NCBI GenBank assembly: GCA_945861705.1
Contig: CAMAVM010000003.1
Location: forward strand, 62,001 to 126,000
DNA: 64,000 nt
Reading direction: 5' to 3'
Source: Methylomagnum ishizawai
GTDB lineage: Bacteria; Pseudomonadota; Gammaproteobacteria; Methylococcales; Methylomonadaceae
The notes below the pieces were generated by a model that made no database searches, had not been told where the DNA came from, and saw only the letters and a list, made by a program, of their open reading frames with translations. Positions 19,290 through 29,034 of the stretch are shown piece after piece. The stretch's first letter is position 1. Each line of letters opens with the position of its first letter. Both the position numbers and the translations under genes were made by a program.

Positions 19290-20294
19290 TTATTTTTTTA
19301 CAGGATTGGTCGTTTTATTTTTTACTGCGCCTACATTTTTGATTGTATCGCCAGTTGATTTGTTTTCCACATTAGAGGTATCTGGCGGAAGAATTTGCAA
19401 CTTATTTGTATTCGATGGTACGGTGGTCGGAGTGTTCTTTGGTGTGGCAATATTGGTGTTAGAAGATAAAGGTTCTTTTATTCCGCTAGCAGTGTTGGTA
19501 TTTGTATTCGCCTTTTTATCAATACTTTGGTCGTCACTTAGTAACTCAGCATCAATATTATCCAAATCTGACGATGCGTCGGTTTTGCCGTCAGTAGCTA
19601 AATGGGTGCGCCATTGTAAAAACGATTCTCTTGTAAAAACGTAGGGGTCTAGCGAAGCCTCATCAATAAATTGTAACGCGCCTTCTGCATTGGCTCTGGT
19701 ATTAATCAATGAGATCACCTGTATAGGTACGCCTATGTAGGTAGCAGGGTTTGCAGCCGCATCAAATACCGCGCCTGGAACACCACGGGTAGTGATCGGT
19801 CCCAACAGGGGTAATACTAAGTAGGAGCCTTGAGGAACACCCCAGACGGCAAGGGTTTGCTCGAAATCTTCGTCATTCTGCTCAAGACCAACTGTTTTCG
19901 CAATATCAAACAGTCCGCCCAAACCAAGAGTTGAATTCATTATAAAGCGTCCAGTATCGCGGCCACTTTGTTCAAACTTTGCTTGTAATACGTCGTTAAG
20001 TACAACGTTAATATTTTTCAGGTTGTTGAAAAAATTCGATACACCTGTTTCCATAAAGTCAGGCGTTATAGTTTTGTAGGCATCTGCAATAGGTTTTGCG
20101 ACATAGCCATCTACACTGTCATTGAAGCCGTATACTTTCCTGTTAAAATTTTCGTAAGGGTCAGCTTTATTGGTAGCTTCTGGTGATCCAGAAGAGCTTT
20201 TAGTTGTTGCACAGCCACTAATAAGCCCCAGCATTAAGCATAATAAAAAAATTTTAGCCGAGTTGGTTTGTAAATTATTATGAACGCTGCGCAT
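19290..20294 (-). CDS. mlaA: MlaA/VacJ-family lipoprotein with long disordered tail
   Basis: The protein begins with a lipoprotein signal peptide (LISGC) and a standard VacJ/MlaA domain: PYENFNRKVYGFNDSVDGYVAKPIAD, then LGGLFDIA and YLVLPLLGP. MlaA sits in the outer membrane and extracts mislocalised phospholipids. The last ~95 residues are an Asn/Thr/Ser/Lys-rich, low-complexity extension that most MlaA proteins lack. Start is the ATG at 20294; the TTG at 20300 is less likely. With hpnM (MlaC-like) and hpnH it forms a minus-strand cluster, suggesting a role in hopanoid or phospholipid transport. Confidence 0.88.
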   Translation of the reverse strand: MRSVHNNLQTNSAKIFLLCLMLGLISGCATTKSSSGSPEATNKADPYENFNRKVYGFNDSVDGYVAKPIADAYKTITPDFMETGVSNFFNNLKNINVVLNDVLQAKFEQSGRDTGRFIMNSTLGLGGLFDIAKTVGLEQNDEDFEQTLAVWGVPQGSYLVLPLLGPITTRGVPGAVFDAAANPATYIGVPIQVISLINTRANAEGALQFIDEASLDPYVFTRESFLQWRTHLATDGKTDASSDLDNIDAELLSDDQSIDKKANTNTNTASGIKEPLSSNTNIATPKNTPTTVPSNTNKLQILPPDTSNVENKSTGDTIKNVGAVKNKTTNPVKK

Positions 20295-20322
20295 GTACAA
20301 AAAACCTTAATATTTAATCTTT

Positions 20323-20940
20323 TTACTGTTTGGAATAGTTATCAATTTTCTCGTTGATTTTGGCTATTAAAGCATCAAATCCTTCGCGCTGCAAAATGCT
20401 CGTGTACTCCGATCTTTTCAAAGCCAGATCACTAACACCGTTGGCGATAATATTAATAATCCGCCAGCTATTACCATTTTCTTTCAGCATATAGTCGAAT
20501 TTGACCGGTTTATCATCAGGAATCGTCAAGTGGGTATGTATGACTAGCCCGCCACGTGTGGTTTCTTCCTCGTTATCGAAGGTGAAAGATTCCCCAGAGT
20601 AGTCTTTAAAATTATGGGCATAAGAAGCGATACTCAAGCGGCTAAACACATCAACGAGTTGTTGTTGCTGAGGTTCAGTCAATTTTTCCCATTCTTTACC
20701 GACCACAATGCGGGCAATTTTTGGCAAGTCGTGACTGTTGGTGACTGAGTCTTTCAGCCTGTCGTAGCGTCCTGAATAACCTAATTTTTTACCATTTTTC
20801 ATGACATCTATCAGTTCTTCCTGAAATTTATCAACGATTTTCCCTGCCGTTGATTTGCTTTGCTCTGCTGCATAGGCAGGATTTATTCCCGCCATGCACA
20901 GACAAGCTAAAATGACCAGATGTAGGATTTTTTTGCCCAT
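20323..20940 (-). CDS. hpnM: MlaC/Ttg2D-type periplasmic protein, HpnM family
   Basis: The 205-residue protein has a signal peptide (cleaved at AYA-A) and an MlaC-like lipid-binding domain (SGRYDRLKDSV, WEKLTEPQQQQLVDVFSRLSI, GGLVIHTHLTIP). HpnM is the hopanoid-cluster member of this family and is expected to shuttle lipid through the periplasm. The ATG at 20940 has GAGG upstream and begins the signal peptide; the frame opens earlier at 21045 but overlaps the end of hpnH. It sits between hpnH and mlaA, with gaps of 49 and 28 bases, on one transcript. Confidence 0.88.
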   Translation of the reverse strand: MGKKILHLVILACLCMAGINPAYAAEQSKSTAGKIVDKFQEELIDVMKNGKKLGYSGRYDRLKDSVTNSHDLPKIARIVVGKEWEKLTEPQQQQLVDVFSRLSIASYAHNFKDYSGESFTFDNEEETTRGGLVIHTHLTIPDDKPVKFDYMLKENGNSWRIINIIANGVSDLALKRSEYTSILQREGFDALIAKINEKIDNYSKQ

Positions 20941-20989
20941 CGACTTAGACCTCGTGATTTCAGTGTTTACTGTGTTGGCGAAAACGGTG

Positions 20990-22090
20990 TTATTCAACGT
21001 GGATTGGAATGCCCGACAGGGTTGGTCGCGTTTTGGCTTGAACATATTGAGGTACGGGTTCTGGTACCATATCGCCCTCAGTTTTTGGGCCTCTAATTGC
21101 AGTCAGCAAACCTTTTAATGGGTGTTTCAACATGTCTTCAACGGCAGTTGCCTCATAACCACAATGCGCCATGCAGCTAGCACATTTTGGATTGTTACTG
21201 GTGCCATATTTTTCCCAGGCAGTCGTATCGATAAGTTCTTGAAAACTTGCAGCATAACCTTCGTCAGATAACAAATAGCAAGGTTTTTGCCAGCCGAATA
21301 CGTTACGGGTAGGGTTGCCCCAAGGTGTGCAGTCGTAACTTTGATTACCCGCCAAAAAATCAAGGTATAAAGAGGAGTGGTTGAGCTTCCAGTTGCGGTT
21401 TTTACCAATCTTAAAGATGCCTCGGAATAATTCCTTAATATCAGTACCTTTAATGAAAACATCCTGCTGTGGCGCATGTTCATAGCTAAAGCCAGGCGCG
21501 ATGGTTACGCCTTCTACACCCAATTCCATACAATAATCCAGGAATTCTGCCACTTCATGGTCTTTTTCGCCTTGGAACAGGGTACAGTTGACGGTGACTC
21601 TAAAGCCTTTTGCCAGTGCTAATTTAATGGCTTCGACCGCTCTATCAAATACACCATCTTGACAGACAGAGGTGTCGTGTCTTTCTTGCATTCCATCCAG
21701 GTGGATCGAGAAAGTCAAATAAGGCGATGGTGTGTAATCGTCTATCCTTTTCTTAAGGAGTAGCGCATTGGTGCATAGATAGACATATTTTTTGCGTGCT
21801 ATTATGCCAGCTATAATTTGCGGCATTTCTTTGTGGATTAAAGGTTCGCCGCCTGGAATTGATACCATCGGTGCGCCGCATTCATCGACTGCTTGCATAC
21901 ATTCATCGAAAGACAAGCGTTTGTCGAGGATTTCATCGGGGTAGTCAATCTTACCACAACCTGCACAGGCTAGATTGCACCGAAACAAAGGTTCGAGCAT
22001 GAGAACCAGAGGATATTTTTTAACACCCTTCAGTTTTTGCTTTATTAGGTAACTGGCTACAGTTAGCTGTTGACGTAAAGGAACTCCCAT
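20990..22090 (-). CDS. hpnH: Adenosyl-hopene transferase (radical SAM)
   Basis: The 366-residue radical-SAM enzyme carries the cluster motif CNLACAGC (about residues 38-45), the GGEPL motif and an additional Cys-rich C-terminal region (CASCMAHCGYEA). The N-terminal MGVPLRQQLTVASYLIKQKL is the HpnH signature. HpnH adds the 5'-deoxyadenosyl group to hopene (diploptene), the first step of extended bacteriohopanepolyol formation. The start has GGAG 8 bases upstream. It is divergent from the squalene synthase operon across 469 bases. Confidence 0.95.
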   Translation of the reverse strand: MGVPLRQQLTVASYLIKQKLKGVKKYPLVLMLEPLFRCNLACAGCGKIDYPDEILDKRLSFDECMQAVDECGAPMVSIPGGEPLIHKEMPQIIAGIIARKKYVYLCTNALLLKKRIDDYTPSPYLTFSIHLDGMQERHDTSVCQDGVFDRAVEAIKLALAKGFRVTVNCTLFQGEKDHEVAEFLDYCMELGVEGVTIAPGFSYEHAPQQDVFIKGTDIKELFRGIFKIGKNRNWKLNHSSLYLDFLAGNQSYDCTPWGNPTRNVFGWQKPCYLLSDEGYAASFQELIDTTAWEKYGTSNNPKCASCMAHCGYEATAVEDMLKHPLKGLLTAIRGPKTEGDMVPEPVPQYVQAKTRPTLSGIPIHVE

Positions 22091-22559
22091 ACATGTATCT
22101 CCAAAATGTTCAAAATTACGAAATCTTGCAATGACCGGACTTTTTGTGGCACGGAACGTTGCAGGAAAAATGTTAGCTGTCGTTCAAAAGCAACAATCTG
22201 ACTAAAGCGTAAAAACTTAGTTCAAGGTGTTAGTCGTTTTGGCTGTAAAACAAACCAATCATGCAACCAAAATTACCTCAAGAAATGTTGTCGAATACAC
22301 TGTTTATATGAGACTTTTTTTCAGTAAGCCATGAATCAGCAAGTCAATACATTCTTTGCCATCAGTGCATTCGCAAAGCGGTTGAAAAATGATCGCGACA
22401 GCGGTGTTTGCGATTATCAGCTATTAATGGGTTAATTATACCACACTTTAATAGCAATATTGGCAACAAAACAACATTATTTTGCAAATTACCAACAAAC
22501 AAGCTACTATGAGACATTCTTGGTAAACACCTAAGCTCATAGCAGCAAGACAAAACTTC
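22091..22559. other. Divergent promoter region between hpnH and squalene synthase
   Basis: This AT-rich 469-base gap must hold the promoters of both hopanoid transcripts. I see no gene. A near sigma-54 motif, TGGCAC-N6-TTGCA, occurs around 22148-22164, but the spacer is one base too long (GG to GC separated by 11), so it is probably not functional. No clear hairpin or repeat is present. Confidence 0.45.
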
Positions 22560-23660
22560 ATGCGCGGAACTCAATTATCTCTGGAAAATAAGCTGTCGCT
22601 GGGAGCCATGACTGATGATGATTTTCAGATGGCGTTGCTAGAGGGCGTGTCTAGGACGTTTGCGCTGACGATTCCGCAGTTGCCGGAAAGCCTTTGCTGG
22701 GCAGTGGCTAATGCCTATTTGCTGTGTCGCATTGTCGATACGATAGAAGATGAAGTATCGCTTACGCCGGAGCAAAAAAAACATTTTTGCCACGGCTTTA
22801 TTGCTGTCGTCAAAACGGGCAATGCTTCCGAAGCGTTTGCCACGGAACTTGCGCCGTTGTTGTCCAGCAACACTCTTCCGGCTGAACACGTTTTAATTCA
22901 TGTCATTCCCAGAGTAATCCGCATCACGCACCAGTTTGATAAGCAACAGATAGCCGCATTATCTACCTGCGTGGAAGTGATGGCGGAAGGTATGCCTATC
23001 TTCCAGGACGATAACATGCACGGTGGCTTACCCACGTTAACTGACATGGATCGTTATTGTTACTATGTGGCGGGTTGTGTGGGTGAGATGTTGACCAAGC
23101 TGTTTTGTCATTACTCACCGCAAATTGCAAAACACCATGATGAAATGCTGACCTTAGCAGTCTCATTTGGTCAGGGCTTACAAATGACCAATATATTGAA
23201 GGATATTTGGGATGATGCCGAGCGCGGTGTGTGCTGGTTACCGCAAGATATTTTTTTAGAAACGGGTTTCGATTTAAAAAGCCTGAGTTCAAAGACTAAT
23301 GACGCTAATTTCAAGAAGGGGTTGGAGCATTTAATCAGCATTGCCCATAACCATCTGCACAACGCTTTAAAATTTACCCAGTTAATTCCCAGTCATGAAA
23401 CAGGCATAAGAAATTTCTGCCTGTGGGCGTTAGGTATGGCGGTATTGACCTTAAAAAAGATCAAACAGAATTTAGGGTTTACTCGCTCAGATGAAGTCAA
23501 AATCACCCGAAATAGCGTTAAATCGACGATTTTAGCGACTAAATTGATAGGTCGAAGCAACTATTTTCTCGACCTTCTGTTCAATGTAAGCAGTCAAGGC
23601 ATGCACGACCCTAACTGGACTTACTCGCCAAATATTACTAAAGCACCGTTAGATATTTAG
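22560..23660 (+). CDS. Squalene synthase (farnesyl-diphosphate farnesyltransferase), eukaryote-like type
   Basis: The 366-residue protein shows VSRTFALTIPQLPE, the first Asp-rich motif (RIVDTIEDE), a central YCYYVAGCVGEM and the second motif NILKDIWDDAERG. This is the single-enzyme squalene synthase type, resembling the eukaryotic enzyme and the one reported from Methylococcus, rather than the two-component HpnC/HpnD route. It joins two farnesyl-PP molecules to squalene with NADPH. It is the first gene of the operon that continues with squalene-hopene cyclase 10 bases later. Confidence 0.92.
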   Translation: MRGTQLSLENKLSLGAMTDDDFQMALLEGVSRTFALTIPQLPESLCWAVANAYLLCRIVDTIEDEVSLTPEQKKHFCHGFIAVVKTGNASEAFATELAPLLSSNTLPAEHVLIHVIPRVIRITHQFDKQQIAALSTCVEVMAEGMPIFQDDNMHGGLPTLTDMDRYCYYVAGCVGEMLTKLFCHYSPQIAKHHDEMLTLAVSFGQGLQMTNILKDIWDDAERGVCWLPQDIFLETGFDLKSLSSKTNDANFKKGLEHLISIAHNHLHNALKFTQLIPSHETGIRNFCLWALGMAVLTLKKIKQNLGFTRSDEVKITRNSVKSTILATKLIGRSNYFLDLLFNVSSQGMHDPNWTYSPNITKAPLDI

Positions 23661-23670
23661 AGGATTAATA

Positions 23671-25623
23671 ATGTTTACCGACGCAAACTCAACGACACAA
23701 GCGCAGAGTACCCAAAGCACCGCTACGCCGATTGTTTTCAAAGATGACCAGCTCAATTTAGCCATAAAACGGGCGCAGGAGAAACTCTTGAGCCTTCAGG
23801 ATAAAAAAGGCTATTGGGTATTCGATCTGGAAGCAGATTGCTCCATTCCGTCCGAATACATCATGATGATGCACTATTTGGGTGACATCGACGAGCCGTT
23901 GCAAGCCAAAATCGCCAATTTTTTGCGTTCCAAACAAGCTGAGGATGGCAGCTATCCGCTCTTTACCCACGGCCCAGGCGACATCAGTTGCAGCGTCAAA
24001 GTGTATTACGCCTTAAAAATGGTGGGAGATTCTATTGATACCCCCCACATGGTTCGATTAAGAACCTACATTCTAGGTCAAGGCGGTGCTGCAAAAGCCA
24101 ATGTTTTCACTCGCATTGCCTTAGCCATCTTCAAACAATTGCCTTGGCGGGGTGTGCCGTTTATTCCGCCCGAAATCATGCTGTTTCCCAAATGGTTTCC
24201 GTTTCATCTGGACAAGGTTTCATACTGGTCTAGGACTGTTATGGTGCCGTTATTTGTTTTATGCACTTTAAAAGCGATTGCAAAAAATCCAAATAAGGTC
24301 GATATTTTGGAGCTTTTTGTTACCCATCCCGACTTAGAACAACATTATTTTCCTGAGCGGACTTTTTTAAATAAAGTTTTTCTAGGGTTAGATAAGTTTG
24401 GTCGATGGGCTGAACCTTTTATCCCTAAAAAAATTCATGACCATGCTATCGAAAAAGCCAAAGATTGGACTATCGAACGCTTGAATGGCGAAAATGGCTT
24501 GGGTTGTATTTTCCCTGCGATGGTTCATTCTTATGAAATGCTATTGTTATTGGGCTTTCCAAAAGATCATGAATACGTTGTAACCGCCCGTAAGGCGATA
24601 GATAAGTTACTGGTTATTAGTGAAAATGAAGCTTTTTGCCAACCTTGTGTTTCGCCAGTTTGGGACACCGCACTGACCGCACTGGCTTTGCAAGAATCCG
24701 ATAAGCTGGGTAATGCAAAAAGCTTAACCAGAGCCTACGACTGGCTTAAAAGCGTACAGTTATCCGATGAACCTGGCGATTGGCGTGTTTCCAAACCGGA
24801 TTTGGCAGGCGGCGGCTGGGCATTCCAATATGCTAATCCGCATTATCCTGATGTCGATGACACCGCTGTGGTTGGCTTTGCTATGGCAGACTCAAACTTG
24901 CCTGATCTCGATGAATCCATTCACAGGGCAACGCGCTGGATAGAAGGGATGCAGTCCAAAAACGGCGGTTACGGCGCATTTGATGTCGATAACACCTGTT
25001 ATTATTTGAATGAAATTCCCTTTGCCGACCACGGCGCATTACTTGACCCTCCCACAGCGGATGTCAGCGCACGTTGTGCGATGCTGATGGCAAAAGCAGG
25101 AAAAGACCAAGGGCAATATCAACTCGCCTTAGAACGCACCATCAACTATTTGCGTAAAGAGCAGGAAGCGGATGGTTCATGGTTTGGCCGTTGGGGAACT
25201 AATTATATCTACGGCACATGGTCAGTATTGCTAGGCTTGGAACAAACTAGGGTGCCAAAAAATGACCCTATGTATTTGAATGCCGTTAGCTATTTAAAAG
25301 GCAAACAACGCCAAGATGGCGGCTGGGGCGAAGATAACTACAGCTTTCACGATGTCAGTTACAGCGGCAAATACCATTTCAGCACCGCTTTCCAAACGGC
25401 TTGGGCGGTTTTGGGTTTGATGGCGGCTGGCGAGGCGCGTAGCCCAGAAGTCAAAAAAGGCATTGATTTCATTTTACGCAAGCAACAAGCAGACGGCGTT
25501 TGGAATGACCCTTGTTTTACTGCCCCTGGGTTTCCTAGGGTGTTTTATTTGAAATACCACGGCTATGACAAGTTTTTCCCGCTCTGGACACTCGCCAGAT
25601 ACCGCAACGAACTTAAGCAGTGA
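23671..25623 (+). CDS. shc: Squalene-hopene cyclase
   Basis: The 650-residue protein is full length for the family. It contains the catalytic DVDDTA motif (about residues 394-399) that protonates squalene, several QW repeats (for example QEADGSWFGRWG and KQRQDGGWGEDNYS) and the C-terminal DGVWNDPCFTAPGFPRVFYLKYHGY. It is a monotopic inner-membrane enzyme making hopene/diplopterol. The stop overlaps the GTG start of hpnG, so the two are translationally coupled. Confidence 0.96.
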   Translation: MFTDANSTTQAQSTQSTATPIVFKDDQLNLAIKRAQEKLLSLQDKKGYWVFDLEADCSIPSEYIMMMHYLGDIDEPLQAKIANFLRSKQAEDGSYPLFTHGPGDISCSVKVYYALKMVGDSIDTPHMVRLRTYILGQGGAAKANVFTRIALAIFKQLPWRGVPFIPPEIMLFPKWFPFHLDKVSYWSRTVMVPLFVLCTLKAIAKNPNKVDILELFVTHPDLEQHYFPERTFLNKVFLGLDKFGRWAEPFIPKKIHDHAIEKAKDWTIERLNGENGLGCIFPAMVHSYEMLLLLGFPKDHEYVVTARKAIDKLLVISENEAFCQPCVSPVWDTALTALALQESDKLGNAKSLTRAYDWLKSVQLSDEPGDWRVSKPDLAGGGWAFQYANPHYPDVDDTAVVGFAMADSNLPDLDESIHRATRWIEGMQSKNGGYGAFDVDNTCYYLNEIPFADHGALLDPPTADVSARCAMLMAKAGKDQGQYQLALERTINYLRKEQEADGSWFGRWGTNYIYGTWSVLLGLEQTRVPKNDPMYLNAVSYLKGKQRQDGGWGEDNYSFHDVSYSGKYHFSTAFQTAWAVLGLMAAGEARSPEVKKGIDFILRKQQADGVWNDPCFTAPGFPRVFYLKYHGYDKFFPLWTLARYRNELKQ

Positions 25624-26336
25624 TTACAGGGATTGTTGTTGCCTTACCTGAAGAACTTAACACCCTCACATCAAATAGACTTGAGAAAGGGCAGGTCGGG
25701 CATCTTGCCGTAAAAATACGGGTGGTCTGTTCGGGTGCAGGCCCTGAGAATGCGCGTACTGCATCTGAATTATTGATTACACAAGGTGTAAATCAGCTTA
25801 TTAGCTGGGGTTGTGCGGCAGCTTTGGATGCTTCATTTAGGCCTGGGGATTTGGTATTGGCTAATAGTTGCGTAGATGCCGGTCATGTGATGTTTGATCT
25901 CAACAACGAAGATTGGCTGGTTCATGCAAAATCCTGCCTTGCCGAATACTTGACCGTGCGTACCTACACGGGCAAGCTGGCGGAAAGCAAAAGCATTGTC
26001 GCATCTAGCCATGATAAGGCACAGCTTGCACAGGCGACTGGCGCGATAGCATTGGATATGGAAAGCGTTGCTATTGCTAGGGTGGCGCAAAGCCACGGCT
26101 TGTCGTTCCTATCCATACGGGCAATTGCCGATCCACTCACGATGGATTTGCCCAAAGCCGTCAGCCATGCACTAAACGATCAAGGTGATGTCGTGCTAGG
26201 TAAACTATTAACTTATCTATTGCGCCATCCAGCCGAATTACCGGGCTTGGTCAGGCTGGGCTTATATTTTCATGCCGCGAAAAAAACCTTAAAGCAAATT
26301 GCCAAACAGCTAGATGTTGTAACAACGCTCCCTTAA
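25620..26336 (+). CDS. hpnG: Hopanoid-associated nucleoside phosphorylase HpnG
   Basis: The 238-residue protein has the purine/uridine phosphorylase-like fold with VALPEELNTL, the phosphate/ribose region CSGAGPENA and ALDMESVAIA. In hopanoid clusters HpnG releases adenine from adenosyl-hopane (made by HpnH), giving ribosyl-hopane. The GTG start overlaps the shc stop (GTGA arrangement). Context and sequence agree, and hpnH is present 3.5 kb upstream. Confidence 0.92.
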   Translation: MITGIVVALPEELNTLTSNRLEKGQVGHLAVKIRVVCSGAGPENARTASELLITQGVNQLISWGCAAALDASFRPGDLVLANSCVDAGHVMFDLNNEDWLVHAKSCLAEYLTVRTYTGKLAESKSIVASSHDKAQLAQATGAIALDMESVAIARVAQSHGLSFLSIRAIADPLTMDLPKAVSHALNDQGDVVLGKLLTYLLRHPAELPGLVRLGLYFHAAKKTLKQIAKQLDVVTTLP

Positions 26337-26370
26337 AGCACACACAAATCCAACCCAACAATAACTACGC

Positions 26371-28989
26371 ATGACCAAGCAACACACTACATTCGTTGAC
26401 ACAATTCTGCACTGGTGCGAGCAACAAATCATCCGTTTTCCATGGACGTTGTTAGTGGTGTCTTTTTTGCTGTGTGGTGGTGTTTCTTACCATGTTTACA
26501 ACCATCTTGGCATTAACACCAATACAGCTGAAATGCTTGACCCCAACCTACCGTTTCAGCAAAATCAGCGGCGGATTGACAAGGCTTTTCCGCAAGATGC
26601 GGCAACTTTAATATTGATCGTGGAAGCAAGATCTCCCGAAGAAACCACGTTAGCCGCCAATAAGCTGCAAGACAAACTAAGCGTACAGACAGACCACTTT
26701 GACTCGGTTTATATCCCAACTGATAATGCTTTTTTCAGGCAACAGGCCTTGCTGTATCTGGAACCAACCGACCTAGATGCGCTGGCTAAAAAACTGACCG
26801 ACGCGCAACCGTTTATCGGGCATCTGGCGCAAAACTATCATCTGGATGGTTTGTTTGAAATCATCAGCCTTGCCTTAAACAAGCGTGATGAAAACCTGCC
26901 GATGGACTTGAATCCTTTGCTGGTTGCGATTGATGACAACATCAACCATCAGCTTACGGGCAAACCACAACACTTATCCTGGCAGAACTTATTGGCAGAA
27001 GACCAACTCAATACCGATGCCAATCGCACTCTGGTTATTGCCAAACCGAAACTGAATTTCAGCGAAATGCTGCCTGCGGATGTCGCACAAACTTCTGCGC
27101 GGGAAGCGGTACGCGCCATTATGACCGAAAACCCATCCGTTAAAATCCGCATCACGGGCGAAACCGCCCTGGAACATGAAGAACTGGAAAGCGTCACTAA
27201 AGGTGCTCAACTCGCAGGTATAGTCTCATTGGTTTTAGTATTTGTCGTGCAATGGATAGGTTTGCGTTCTCTGAAATTATTGAGCATTACTTACATCGTG
27301 CTGTTGATGGGCTTAATAATGACTGCCGGATTTGCTGCCATCACCGTCGGTCATTTGAACGTCATTTCTATCGCTTTTGCGACTTTATACATCGGTTTGG
27401 GAGTGGATTATGCTGTACATATCTGCCTCTATTACCGAGAGCGCAGGGTGCGCGGTTACACGAACCACCAAGCCATCCATCACAGCATGAAGGGCGTAGG
27501 TTCATCTTTGTTTTTATGCGCCTTGACCACAGCACTGGGATTTTTGTCGTTTATCCCTACGGCATACGCAGGGGTATCCGAGTTAGGTATTATTTCCGGG
27601 GGTGGCATTTTCATCGGGCTGATTATCTCAGTAACGGTATTGCCGGCCTTGTTTTGCGTGCTGCCCGTTAATAGCCCTAAGCCAATACATTCCGCGTTTG
27701 CGCCGAAGTTTCTTGTGACCTTCCCGTTTCGTTATTCAACCGCTATCCGTATTGTCTCTATCCTATTGGGGATTGGTGCTTGCGTGGTGTTGACCAAACT
27801 GTCCTTTGATTCCAATCCGGTTAATTTGCGCGATCCCAACAGCGAATCGGTATCCTCCTTTAAAGAATTGCTAAAATCCAAAAATGATTCGCCGTTTGCC
27901 TTAATAACATTGGCAAACAACCTGGATGAAGCCAAAACGATTGCTGCCAAAATGGGGCAATTACCGACGGTACACGAAACTATTACACTTGCTGATTTTG
28001 TAGCGAAAGATCAGGACGAAAAACTCACAACGATTGAAGACCTGAGCCTGATTTTGGGCAACCAGTTGGAAAACTTTGGCAAAACCTTGCCGGAAAACAG
28101 CAATCAGAAAGCGGCACTCGTCAAATTCAATGAGGAACTGAAAAAAGCCATTGCCGAAAACTCACCCAATGCACCACAAGCTACTTTACAGCAACTGCAA
28201 CAACGTTTAGAAGCCTTTATCAAACAAGCTGAAAGTTCTGCCAACCCTTCGGCGAGTTATAGCCTAATTGAAAGCAACATATTGGGATTATTGCCATACA
28301 CGCTTGACCGACTGAAAACCAGCCTGACCGCGACCGAATTCGGTTTTGACGATATACCGGATTACATCCGTTCACATTGGCTCAGCACAAACGGGCTTTA
28401 CAAAATACTTATTACGCCCAAACAAGATCTCAACGACCCTGAAAACCAGCGTCTATTTGTCGCTGATGCCCAAAAGGTTGATAACAAAGTTTCCGGCTTG
28501 CCCGTTGCAAATATGGCCAGCGGCGATGCGGTGGTTAAAGCCTTCGTCCAGGCTTTTGGAAGTGCTTTTATTGCGATTGTTTTGGTACTGCTGGTGATTT
28601 ATAGAAGTTTCAAACAGACTGCGTTAGTCATCCTGCCCTTGGTACTTGCCGCATTGCTGACTGGTGCGACGAATGTGTTGCTTAACAACCCGTTCAATTT
28701 CGCTAATATCATTGCCCTACCATTGCTGCTAGGGCTAGGGATTGATAGTAGCATCCTGATTATGCACCGACTGCATTTTAACCTGCAAGAAAACGAGAAC
28801 CTACTGCAAAGCAGCACCACGCGCGGCATTATTTTCAGTTCGATAACAACTTTATGCAGTTTTTCGAGTCTTTCGTTCACTGCCCATCAAGGCATGTCTA
28901 GCATGGGCTTATTGTTGTCTATCGGCCTGTTTTTTACAGTGGTTTGTTCGCTAATTGTATTGCCTGCCTTTAGTGGGAAACGGGTTTAA
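26371..28989 (+). CDS. hpnN: Hopanoid transporter of the RND/MMPL superfamily
   Basis: The 872-residue protein has two copies of the RND half-transporter unit: a first helix near residue 25, a periplasmic domain, helices around 275-440, then a second periplasmic domain and helices around 735-870. Motifs such as GLGVDYAVHICLYYRER and LGLGIDSSILIMHRL sit in the fourth helix of each half. HpnN moves hopanoids from the inner to the outer membrane. It is the fourth gene of the plus-strand hopanoid operon, 34 bases after hpnG. Confidence 0.93.
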   Translation: MTKQHTTFVDTILHWCEQQIIRFPWTLLVVSFLLCGGVSYHVYNHLGINTNTAEMLDPNLPFQQNQRRIDKAFPQDAATLILIVEARSPEETTLAANKLQDKLSVQTDHFDSVYIPTDNAFFRQQALLYLEPTDLDALAKKLTDAQPFIGHLAQNYHLDGLFEIISLALNKRDENLPMDLNPLLVAIDDNINHQLTGKPQHLSWQNLLAEDQLNTDANRTLVIAKPKLNFSEMLPADVAQTSAREAVRAIMTENPSVKIRITGETALEHEELESVTKGAQLAGIVSLVLVFVVQWIGLRSLKLLSITYIVLLMGLIMTAGFAAITVGHLNVISIAFATLYIGLGVDYAVHICLYYRERRVRGYTNHQAIHHSMKGVGSSLFLCALTTALGFLSFIPTAYAGVSELGIISGGGIFIGLIISVTVLPALFCVLPVNSPKPIHSAFAPKFLVTFPFRYSTAIRIVSILLGIGACVVLTKLSFDSNPVNLRDPNSESVSSFKELLKSKNDSPFALITLANNLDEAKTIAAKMGQLPTVHETITLADFVAKDQDEKLTTIEDLSLILGNQLENFGKTLPENSNQKAALVKFNEELKKAIAENSPNAPQATLQQLQQRLEAFIKQAESSANPSASYSLIESNILGLLPYTLDRLKTSLTATEFGFDDIPDYIRSHWLSTNGLYKILITPKQDLNDPENQRLFVADAQKVDNKVSGLPVANMASGDAVVKAFVQAFGSAFIAIVLVLLVIYRSFKQTALVILPLVLAALLTGATNVLLNNPFNFANIIALPLLLGLGIDSSILIMHRLHFNLQENENLLQSSTTRGIIFSSITTLCSFSSLSFTAHQGMSSMGLLLSIGLFFTVVCSLIVLPAFSGKRV

Positions 28990-29034
28990 TTTTTATACAG
29001 ACGATTTTTACTGACTCAAGTTTTGAGGTAACCA

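Noticed and set aside
22148-22164. Sigma-54-like motif TGGCAC-N6-TTGCA in the hpnH/squalene synthase gap
   Set aside because: The GG and GC pairs are separated by 11 bases; functional -24/-12 promoters need 10.
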